In this document: piece after piece, positions 9,884 through 18,417 of the stretch | Numbering within the stretch: position 1 is the stretch's first letter | How the letters are laid out: the number at the start of each line of letters is the position of its first letter | Assembly (NCBI RefSeq): GCF_035222275.1 | Contig: NC_085882.1 | Coordinates: 2,115,501-2,179,500, forward strand | Length of the DNA: 64,000 bases | Direction of reading: 5' to 3' | Source of the DNA: Podospora bellae-mahoneyi | Lineage: Eukaryota; Ascomycota; Sordariomycetes; Sordariales; Podosporaceae | The notes under the pieces: generated by a model | The model's database searches: none | Told to the model about the DNA's origin: nothing | What the model saw: the letters and a program-made list of their open reading frames with translations, nothing else | Position numbers and translations under genes: made by a program

Positions 9884-10784
9884 TCACCCCATCCTCGCCC
9901 TCTTGGCAGCCCCGACCTCCCCGACGTAAATCACCCCCTCATACTTGTCGCACAGCTGCCGATGCTGAACCCCAAACACCTCCGCAATCCCGCTCCAGTA
10001 AAACATCTTGCCCGTCAGGCTCAAGCTGTTAATCCGCGCCCAACTCTCCACGTAAACCACTTTGCAGCCGTCTTGGGGAACAACGGAGAGTAACTTGAGG
10101 ATGTACGCAACCAAAGCGACCACAAACCCCGTCCCAGGCCCATTGGTAACAATCACATTCGGCCACTTATACCCCTCCCCCTTCCTCGACCTAGGAACCG
10201 TGCTCAACGCCTTCACCGCCCCCAACCCCGTAACCAAACTCGTAAACGGAGCCGTCCAAAAAGGCTGGTGAACCCTCCTCGCCCTCGGAATTGTAAACAT
10301 ATCCCGGGTGCCAACCCGAGCCTTGTCACCACCGGCCAAAGAACCGAGAACAGCCCGGTCCAGCAACGACTCCAACCTCAACAACCGCCGCAAGGAATCC
10401 CCATCTCCGCTCGTAATCACATAGCGCCGGTGCTGCGCCGGCGACGGCAAGAACGAGTTCTTGATGGTTTCAAACATCTCGGTCGTGTGCCCGCCCGACC
10501 CCAAGACGAAGAGGAAGTAGGCGGGCACACGCCCGAGGATGCCGGCACCGCGCGAGGAGGCGACCGGGACAGCACCGCGGGCCAGCGCGGGAAACAGACC
10601 ACCGCGCACACGGCGGCGGGAGGAGACAAGGGTTTGATGGCGGTACTGGCGAGGAAAGGTCGGTTAGCAAACGGTCTGGGACAGGGCACTCCTCCAGTTT
10701 TACAAGCCGCCGCCGGCTCTGGGGAGGTGAACCTCCGCGGAAGCCGAACGACGACCCCAAGAAAGAGTTGGTAAGGGCAGGCAT
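9884..10784 (-). CDS. ALG14: UDP-GlcNAc transferase subunit ALG14 (N-terminus uncertain)
   Basis: The main exon (10645-9884) encodes the ALG14 core: FVLGSGGHTTEM, SGDGDSLRR, the VIVTNGPGTG motif, and VYVESWARINSLSLTGKMFY near the C-terminus. ALG14 anchors ALG13 at the ER membrane and together they add the second GlcNAc to dolichol-PP-GlcNAc in N-glycan assembly. An upstream intron is likely, since TTGCTAAC and CTCGCCAG precede the core. The model given uses a 58-bp intron (10703-10646) and exon 1 at 10784-10704, starting ATG CCT GCC, about 280 residues. An alternative start at 10932 with a 44-nt intron is also open. Neither yields the clear N-terminal transmembrane helix usual for ALG14, so the 5' model is provisional. 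A TATA-like box lies at 11001-11008. Confidence 0.82.
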
Positions 10785-11411
10785 CCACGACTCCACTGCG
10801 TAAAAACAGACGATCGTCCGCTGTCATCACTAGAGGTGGGACAAGGCTACTGAAGCGTGCTTGGTCGCGAGGGTAGATTTTCCCTCGCAAGTTTCCAAAG
10901 GAGAGGAAGGAAAACTTGACTGATGAGTGCATTGTGAAGTGTGACAAATTAGAGAACACGGTGCGGATGATAGAGAGGTGTAAATGAGGAAAAGGAGATG
11001 TATATATAGAGGATGCATCCAAGAAGACAAGTGAGAGTAAGCTAGCGAAAGGCAGAACCATTGTTTGCCAAAAAAAACAGAAATGAATATGATGTGCTGT
11101 GTGTAGGTAGGGATGAGCTTGACAGCGAAATTCATCAAGCGCTCTCGAAAGGAAACATTTTGAGTGGTCTTAATCGCCGGCATGACTGTGAGGTAAAGAA
11201 CAAGGGGGATGCAATGACTCGAAGAAGTTCTTGCAATAGAAAACCACTTCAGAAGTAGAAAAGATAAAAAGGAGCTGGGCAGAAGAAACCGCTCCCAGAC
11301 GTGACCAAGCACCAAACCCCATATAACGGCTCGGGAGAATGGCGCCCACGAAGATCCCCGATCGACAGACTCTTGGAAGGAGACTACATGAGACACCTCA
11401 ACTTTGCTCGG
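10785..11411. other. intergenic/5' region of ALG14
   Basis: 627 bp upstream of the ALG14 model. It holds a TATA-like box (11001-11008) and possibly unrecognised 5' coding sequence of ALG14. Nothing else is supported. Confidence 0.55.
11001..11008 (-). promoter_or_regulatory. TATA-like box upstream of ALG14
   Basis: TATATATA on the minus strand reads CTCTATATATACATC, about 70 bp before an ATG at 10932 and 217 bp before the ATG at 10784. Its position suits an ALG14 core promoter and slightly favours the longer 5' model. Confidence 0.4.
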
Positions 11412-12549
11412 TCACATTCCGCCAAAAGCAGACAGCACTTGTTGTCCCTTTGCTCCCCCAGACATCCCTACCTCTCGCCTGAGCCACTCCGATCTCTCAA
11501 CAGCAAGCTGCAACAATAACCTGAGAAGTGAAAAAGATAACTTACAGCCACACCCGAGCAACCGGCCACGACCAAAGTCGCGAGCGCGGGCCAAGACAAC
11601 TTGACAACGGCCGCAGCAGCCGCGACAAACGCACACAAGAGCGCGAGGAAAACTATTTTTTTTTTCACAAAGGTAAATTGTTAGCAAGCTGTTTCATGTC
11701 TGTTTTCATACGATTTGGGGTTTGATCTTGAATAGTGAGAACTCCGCCTCCAAAGGAGCTGCAAGTCATGAGAAATGTGACGAGTCGTCCTAGAACTTGA
11801 GTATTTGAAGTTGACAATGTGTGCCTTTTTGGTGTCTCTGAGATGAAGCCCGAGAAGAGCTTTCTCAGGACCTGACATCATGTCTTGGAAAGTGGAACTG
11901 GGCTGTCCCACGGGTCGATGTGAAATCTTCAAAGTTGAAGAGTAACATGCCCCTGATTTTGTCAAGTCGTAGAACAACATGATCTCTCATTTTTTTCAAG
12001 GTCCCTAGTCCGAGGACATGTGATGTAAAGAGGATAGTTCTACTTACCACCGAGCAAACCACCCTCACCCCCCATCTCATCGATCGACTCGAGCATTTTG
12101 ATCTCGTCTTGTTCTTCCGCTGGAGGTGCTGACTTTGGTGGAGATGGCGACGGCGAAGCTGTTTCTTGCGGTCTGGCAGGTGACACCAGTGAGGCTTTTT
12201 CTTGAGCTGCCGAAACTTGTGGTGAGGGCCGTTCTCGTGGCGACAAAGGCTTCGATGGCAGTGTTGATGAAGAACTGAGGTCTGAAGTCAGGATTGTCTG
12301 TGAAGAGGAAGAACTGAGATCTGAAGTTAGGACTGTTTGTGACGAGGAAGGAACATGATCTGAAGGCGGCACTGACTGTGGTGATGACGAAAAGAAATCT
12401 GAAGCCGGTGGCTCCAAGTTTTGCTCTGCTGGGCTTCGCCCTTCTCGTTGCCGGTTGTTCTGGAGAAAGTCTGGCTGGTCTGCGAGGCTGTCGAGGGGTT
12501 TATGAGTCGCTGCCTGGCTCTCGCCCCGGTCAGAAAGATGCGGGTCCAT
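11412..12549 (-). CDS. unrecognised Ser-rich protein with a C-terminal membrane segment
   Basis: I do not recognise this family. Exon 1 (12549-12048) begins with a good ATG (MDPHLSDRGES) and encodes a Ser/Pro-rich, probably disordered region with a tandem repeat of about 13 residues around SSSSQTILTSDL, followed by the acidic EEQDEIKMLESIDEM. A consensus donor GTAAGT at 12047 and an acceptor at 11653 with a CTAAC branch site define a 395-bp intron in phase. Exon 2 (11652-11546) encodes a hydrophobic stretch (FLALLCAFVAAAAAVV, then WPALATLVVAG), one or two membrane helices. The 3' end is unclear. A GTAAGT at 11545 could start a 38- or 67-bp intron. The 38-bp version ends in frame at 11412 after LAVERSEWLRREVG; read-through stops at 11468. 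It may be tail-anchored. The splice structure supports a real gene; the function is unknown. Confidence 0.55.
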
Positions 12550-13529
12550 TATGGTAGTGACTTGAGTCTATTATCGCGAGAATCAATGGGGGGCGACTAA
12601 TTGAGGTTGTCGACTAAGCGGCGGGGATGGTGGTGGTGGTGATGATGTTGGGCGGTCTGTGCTGTTGATGCCAAGAGATTGACCCCTGAGCCCCTTTCGA
12701 GGTTGGGTTCGGGCTGATGTTGGCCAGCTGCTGAAGAATGATTATCGACATATACTTGGACACTTTCAAACCAGGTTTCGGATGAACATATGCAGTTGGA
12801 TGCTCCAGACACCAAGTCTGTGTTGAACTTGCGAATCAAATACAGCGATGCTCAAAGGTGAAATGGGTGACGGCTATTCTGTGGTAATGTGCGTATGGTG
12901 CAAGATGGCAGGTGGTGTTCATCTAATGTCTGAGTGAAATTGATCTTGCTGGTGGCCAGTTAGTAACTTGTTCAAGAACGAATGAGTCGAGAAGCTACAG
13001 CAGGCCTGCGGTGGGAGACGAACTGGTTGTGGTGTGAATTGAGACGCTCAAAGCCCAATCTGGCTTCTCTGTCTCGTCGCTGAACTGGGAGAGTCTGTGC
13101 TTGCTTGCTTGGAGCTTCTGAACTCAATATTCTAGCAGCTTGCCGCACAGCAAGAGAATCCTCCCGCTACCGAATTTGATGAATGGAAGCTGAAGTTGTA
13201 AGTCAAAGTCGTGAAGAGGCCAGCAATTCGATGTGGTGGGTCAAGTTACAAAGACGTGCAATTACAAGTTAACGAATTCAGGCACACGTGGTCCGTGCCT
13301 TGTGCCAAGACACAATGACGGTGTTGTGGGGAAATGCATTCCCCTGCCGACCGCGCATTTGAGTGCTGCTGGAAAACACGACCGCCCGGCAGAATCGCCG
13401 CGCAAGCTCCCTCCCTCTTTAGCTTTCCTGGAAATACCTTTTGGAACTGCCCCACGATCACATTGCTTCTGTCGCTTCCTTTGGTCAATCGCGTCTCGAT
13501 ATGCCGATTCAACCAAACATCAAATAACC
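12550..13529. other. intergenic region between divergent genes
   Basis: 980 bp between the start of the Ser-rich gene (-) and the Ima1-like gene (+). Only a short GGT/GAT repeat (about 12626-12648) is notable. It presumably holds both promoters. Confidence 0.6.
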
Positions 13530-15469
13530 ATGCCGCCGCGACGCCTATTTGGACCGCAGTACCTGTCGTGCTTTTACTGTGGCCATACCACCAAACTGCG
13601 CAACGATGGCAGTACAACACACTTCCGGTGTCTCTCTTGCGATGCCGACAACTATCGCGATAGGGTAGAGTTCTATCCTTCCTGTCAAAGGGCCCCTCTA
13701 TACTGACATGACACTAGAATGGCGAGCCGGTCGACCCTCCAGTGGCACGAACTAATACTTCGACGCCCGCACCTCGATACGCTGTCCCACGCCCTGGGTC
13801 CCCTCCAGCAAGCCCGGCCAACTCAGTCTTTTGCAAGACGTGCTTAAACAACCAACGTCTTTTGAGTGCCAGTCTTGCCCAATATCTTCCCGATTCGGAC
13901 GAGTCCGACGATTCAGACAACGGGGAGCGAGAGAGCCAGTTTGATGAGTTTCGCATTACCCAAGAGCGCATCTATCCCCAGATGTGTGCCGAGTGTGAGC
14001 CCAAAGTCCGGCAGCGTCTAGACCAGGCGGCCTACACAGCCAAGACCGATACCCTTCGGCGCATGATGGACCGCAACTCCAACATTCGGCGCAAGATTTA
14101 CATCCAGTCGAGGATGCCTATAAAGATACTGAACGGCATTGGGAGATTGCTGTGGGTGTTGGGCTTTGTGTTACAACTTGTGTGGCATAGTTTGCTCTCT
14201 ACCACAAACACCAACCAGATCCCATATTCCTCTTGGCTGCCATTGTCAGACACATTGCTGAAATGGAGCATTGGAGCCACAGTTTTGGGGGTTTGGTGGA
14301 ATCCACGGTTGTTGGATATGATAGCTGGAAACAGCAGGCAGGTTACCGGGCTATTTCGCTGGTATTTGATTCAGTTTATTGCCGTCTTCTCGCGTATATA
14401 TTTGCGTGTTGCTCCAGACTCTGCAAATGCTGCTTTGCGGAAGTTGCCCTTCCAAACCAATTTGCAAATCATCGGCGCGACTGCTGCCACCATAGTATGT
14501 GCTATCCATCCATCTATTCATGTCCAAGATCAGATACTAATCAGCAAGCAGCTATTTTTGATGTCATGGCAGTCGGTCGGCCTCAAGCCTTTGCCTGTAA
14601 TCAAACCAACCGCGAAACAATCAAACCAGTCCTCATTACGGGGGAGACCAGTCGCAAAGAAGACGCCTGCCTCTTCCGGAGCCAAACCCAGAGCCTCCAG
14701 TGCGAAGAAGGACACCATAAAGTCTCTGGGAGATCTGCTGGATGAGCTGGAGCATATTGAGAGCTCCCCTCCAGAACCAAAACGACCAAGCACAGCAGCA
14801 TCTACTGTCTATGATTTGTCACCCCTCAGACGCGCGAGGGATGAGCCGCGTGCACCACGAATGGGCTTTACACATACCTTGGAAGCCCAGCAGCTTACCA
14901 ACTCTCTTACTAGCATTCAAGAGCTTGACTCGATGAATCTTGTCTCACCGTCCTTTTTTCAGGAGCCCCCTCAAAGGCAGGTCAATTATTCTGCAGAAAT
15001 GGAGTGGGAGCCAGCGCCACCGCAACAGCAGGTCTCCTCGCATCGCGCTTTCAGCACTCAGGGCCAACGCAAGGCTCAGCCGTTTGGGGCTGCCCCAGTA
15101 GAACCCAAGAAGGGTCCGTTCTGGTACAAAGTCCCGCCGGCTCCAGTAACGCCTGCGCAGAGAGCATTTAACCCTCCGAACCAACCAAGACTGAGACCAA
15201 GCCCGGTGCAAGGTCAAGAAATTCAGTTCCGGGGCACTGGGACGCCCCAGAAGCAGTTGACTAGCAGTCGGCACTATGAGCCCGCGCCAGAATTTGCTCC
15301 AGCAACCTTCTTTGCGCAGCCAGGTCCGGATGACCCGAGAAACGAACTGACCGGCATGTTTTCGGGCAGTTTCAGTCTCGAGCACGAGAGTCCGAAGGAA
15401 GAAAAGCCACAGTCGACATGGCTTGGAAGATTGCGGAACAGAACACCGGCATCAAACAAGAAGAAGTAG
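13530..15469 (+). CDS. Ima1-type inner nuclear membrane protein
   Basis: Three exons are inferred: 13530-13664, 13718-14494 and 14552-15469, giving about 609 residues. Exon 1 has the Ima1 N-terminal zinc-finger pairs C14xxC17 and C34xxC37; exon 2 continues with FCKTCLNNQ and the second half MCAECEPKVRQRL. Three to four hydrophobic segments follow (GRLLWVLGFVLQLVWHSLL; LLKWSIGATVLGVWW; LIQFIAVFSRIYL; IIGATAATI). The C-terminal 300 residues are Pro/Ser/Gln-rich and likely face the nucleoplasm. Ima1/Samp1 proteins sit in the inner nuclear membrane and help connect chromatin or centromeres to the envelope. The second intron (14495-14551, 57 bp, GTATGT...TACTAAT...CAG) is divisible by three and contains no stop, so a naive reading would keep 19 extra residues. 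Confidence 0.85.
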
Positions 15470-15953
15470 GAAGATGACAGAAAAATGGTTGTGATCGATT
15501 CACACAATAACGTGTACATGAATGATTAGGATACTGGGGTGGTTGGATGGGTAGGGTCAGGATACGGCGGGGTTTTCTGTTTAGAAATATGTATACCCCT
15601 TTCATGTAGGTTGAAGAGTCATGCCCAGCAGGTTGTCAGGGCAACCTGACCCGATCAGGCGATCATGTAAATATTAGGTGTCGCCAGCCCCATTTTCATC
15701 GGTTTAAACAATTTCCATGGTGTTGTCAACCGGTTTTGCAGGCTTTTGCGTTGAGAGCTTTCGGACCCAGTCAAGTTGCCACTCTCAGTCCAAGATCCGG
15801 TTCTCTTACCAATTAGGGCCGTCACACGGCACAGGATTTTGCTGGCACTATCTCACGTCAGTGACGGCATAGATCGGAACCCCCTGGTCAAGCTATTGTC
15901 TTGAACATCGTGAACCTCACTCCGACCGCTTCTGACTTTCGACATCATCCAAA
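15470..15953. other. intergenic region
   Basis: 484 bp with no coding frame or repeat of note; 3' UTR of the Ima1-like gene followed by the promoter of the next gene. Confidence 0.6.
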
Positions 15954-16928
15954 ATGGAAAACCCAAATGACAACAACGACAACTCGCACTCCCACTACCG
16001 CACAACCGGCACACGCCGAATCCCCTCATGGCTCAATGCCATACCCTCCGAAGCAGGCGGGGGAAGCGATGCGACAAGCAGAACAGGCCCCTCCGTCACA
16101 TCCCATCGTCACCACCACCACCCTCAAGGCCCGCCACCGCCATATTCATTCCGACAGCCAGAGAAGTCATCATTTCCAGCAGCAACTCAAGACCAATCCA
16201 TGTCCCCGCCCAAAATGAAGATAAGAGGACATTTCAACCCTCCGAATCAGCAGCTTTACTCTGAGACATCACTTGCCTCTTCCGGCCCCCAGCAGCAGCA
16301 GCAGCATCAGTCTCAAACCCCAACAGCTTCCACCCAACCCACACCGCCATCATCACAACAGTTACTCTCACTCTCACGACCCGAGCCACCGTCCCCAAGT
16401 AAACCCTCCCCTGTTATGGACCCCCTCCGTCAAGAGGTCACAACCAATTTCACGTCTCACTGCCCGGTGTGCATTTCTTCGTCGTCGTCGTCGTCCACCG
16501 GCCAATGTAACCGCTGCCAAATGATAAAATCATACGTCCACCAACCATATCACACCCACCGCTTTCTGAGCTCGTTTCTGTTGCCCATTTCGGAAGTTTT
16601 CAACTACGAGGAGATGCTGGCTTATTTGAATGAGACGATTATTGAGCGGGTTATGAAGGGAGGGAAGGCGGAGAAGGTTTATCCCGTGATGGACGACTTT
16701 GGGGTTGTGGTGGAAAAGGCAAGGAGGAGGAAGGAGTTTTTTGGAGGGGGGATGGATTGGGTGGAGGGGAAGGGGAGGAATGGGAGGGTTATTGGGCAGT
16801 GGGGGATGGTTAGGGATGGGACACCCGTGAAGAGGGAAGAGGGGGGAGGGGGAGGAGGTGGAGGAGGAGGAGGAGGGCAGGGGTCTAAAGGGGGGGAGAG
16901 GAAGAGGGGGTGGAGTGAGGAGGGGTAG
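15954..16928 (+). CDS. unrecognised low-complexity protein with two Cys pairs
   Basis: A single uninterrupted frame of 324 codons starts at an ATG preceded by four A (CCAAAATGG). The N-terminal half is His/Pro/Gln/Ser-rich (RTTGTRRIPSWLNAIPSEAG, a His run, a Gln run). In the middle, HCPVC and CNRC are separated by a short Ser run, suggesting a small zinc ribbon (residues about 171-188). A more structured helical part follows (FNYEEMLAYLNETIIERVM). The tail is basic with a run of Gly encoded by GGA/GGT repeats (16843-16876). I do not recognise a family. The conserved-looking core around the Cys pairs and the helix suggests a real, rapidly diverging fungal protein. Confidence 0.6.
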   Translation: MENPNDNNDNSHSHYRTTGTRRIPSWLNAIPSEAGGGSDATSRTGPSVTSHRHHHHPQGPPPPYSFRQPEKSSFPAATQDQSMSPPKMKIRGHFNPPNQQLYSETSLASSGPQQQQQHQSQTPTASTQPTPPSSQQLLSLSRPEPPSPSKPSPVMDPLRQEVTTNFTSHCPVCISSSSSSSTGQCNRCQMIKSYVHQPYHTHRFLSSFLLPISEVFNYEEMLAYLNETIIERVMKGGKAEKVYPVMDDFGVVVEKARRRKEFFGGGMDWVEGKGRNGRVIGQWGMVRDGTPVKREEGGGGGGGGGGGGQGSKGGERKRGWSEEG

Positions 16929-17372
16929 GATTGTGAGGTGTGTTTGAGCGTGTGCTGGATACCTTATCTAGGTTCTATGGCTGAAGCGTGGTTCAGGATA
17001 CTATACTGTTGCCTTGAACTTGATAATACATGTTGCTTTGCTACCACCGCGGACAGTATCTTAGAGAGGTAAAAAAGGTTATCGCGCAAAGGGGCGTGCC
17101 ATGGGTTGAAAAGGTAAAGGGCAACGCCATCAAAGTAAAGTTTACACCCTCGGTAGCTATATCTTGCCCTCCAAGTGCAGTCCTCGAGTTTGAATCCTTT
17201 TCTCTTCCGTCCATAAAAAAACGACAGATCTGGTGACACCACCATCAAACCATCACCACCACCACCACCACCATCAGCCATCAACCATCCACCACCACCA
17301 CCACCACCACCACCACCACCACAACCCACTCATCAAACCATCACCAACCACAACACCCACCCCACAGCAAAA
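16929..17372. other. intergenic region with CAC repeat
   Basis: 444 bp ahead of the small membrane protein gene. Its right part is a CAC/CAT trinucleotide repeat; the rest holds nothing recognisable. Confidence 0.6.
17236..17324 (+). repeat. CAC/CAT trinucleotide microsatellite
   Basis: Imperfect CAC repeats occur in two blocks, the longer one about 36 bp uninterrupted, just upstream of the small membrane protein start, so probably within its 5' leader. Confidence 0.9.
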
Positions 17373-17634
17373 ATGCCAGCCCTACCTCTACCCACCACCC
17401 TCACCACCATCACGCACCGCTCCCCAACCTACCTCATCGTCTCCCCCATCAACCCCTTTTCAGACACCCTCAACTTGAACAATCGCACCTCCACCCCAAC
17501 CACAACCCCCCTCCCCTCTTCCAACCCGCCCGCCGCAATCTCCTTCATTGTCATCTCCTCCCTCGTCATAGTGATCACCTTCCTCGCCGCTCTATACATC
17601 AACATCCGCGCCCGCAAGCACACCCACAAACAAT

Positions 17635-17636
<2 letters not shown>
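17373..17636 (+). CDS. small single-pass membrane protein, frame broken at a CAA repeat
   Basis: The ATG at 17373 has a good context (CAAAAATG). The frame gives 87 residues with a Thr/Ser/Pro-rich N-terminal part and one clear membrane helix at about residues 54-77 (AAISFIVISSLVIVITFLAA) followed by a basic stop-transfer stretch. It ends with a TAA inside the start of a CAA repeat (17634-17636). Immediately downstream the next frame (+1) reads poly-Asn and then a convincing charged helix (SPWSQRQEERAKQLHLEKQD... ) to a TAG at 17941-17943. One base less in the AAA just before the repeat would join the two parts into about 190 residues. So the visible ORF may be a truncated allele, a sequencing error, or a genuine short protein. 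Family unknown. Confidence 0.5.
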
Positions 17637-17693
<57 letters not shown>

Positions 17694-17694
17694 C
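17631..17694 (+). repeat. CAA trinucleotide repeat
   Basis: About twenty tandem CAA units, interrupted once near the left end by TAA. It coincides with the end of the small membrane protein frame. Confidence 0.95.
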
Positions 17695-17943
17695 CCCACC
17701 AACTCCAAACCTGGATCCCCTTGGTCACAAAGACAAGAGGAGCGCGCCAAACAACTCCATCTAGAAAAGCAAGACCAACTTTGGGAAGGGCAGGAGGAGA
17801 GAACAAGAAGAGGGGAGCTGCTCCGGGCTGGAATGGAGGTTGGTGCCATGGCGGGAAGACCCTCATCGGGACAAGAGAGGGCAGAATTGAGTGGGGATGG
17901 GAGGGACGGTGTCAACAATCATGAGAGTGGGAAGGAGGAGTAG

Positions 17944-18417
17944 CAGGAGGGGAGTGTGATACGTGAACCGCCGCCGCCGCCGTATTCCCCCCCATGGGTA
18001 GGGAAGCAAGCGGTAGATGATTCCTCTACTACTAGGGCTGTGCGTTCGGTTCTGTGAGGTGATGGGCGGCCTATTATAGGTGATCAACAAGGGAAGGAGC
18101 GGGCTTTTTGGGGGTTTAAGGGTGGAAAAAGATGGATCAGAGGGGTTGAAATTATCTCGAGGCCTGTTGACCAGCTTTCGAGATCTGTCGACTTTCTTTC
18201 GGGGCCTATCAACTATCTTTAAAGGCCTGTTGGCTGTTTTTCATGCAAGGTTAAAAAAAAAGCCATGCAAAAGCAACTATGAAACAGCTAAGCAACTATA
18301 AAAAGCTAAGCAATCCCAAACTCACACCTCTCCCACCACACATCTAACCCCGTCTAAATGGCACTCAGACACCCCATAACACATAGCTCATATCCCTCAC
18401 CACAACCACGCCATCCC
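17944..18417. other. intergenic region with GGCCT repeat array
   Basis: 474 bp between the small membrane protein region and the 3' end of ZIP4. It contains the degenerate 21-bp repeat array at 18153-18245 and nothing else recognisable. Confidence 0.6.
18153..18245 (+). repeat. degenerate ~21-bp GGCCT repeat array (copy A)
   Basis: About four tandem units resembling TTTAAAGGCCTGTTGGCTGT, with variants such as TCTCGAGGCCTGTTGACC and TTTCGGGGCCTATCAACT. Related arrays occur at 33986-34123 and 61961-62114. Confidence 0.7.

Noticed and set aside
17236-17324. CAC repeat as a CRISPR-like or regulatory array
   Set aside because: Simple trinucleotide microsatellite without spacers, in a eukaryotic genome.
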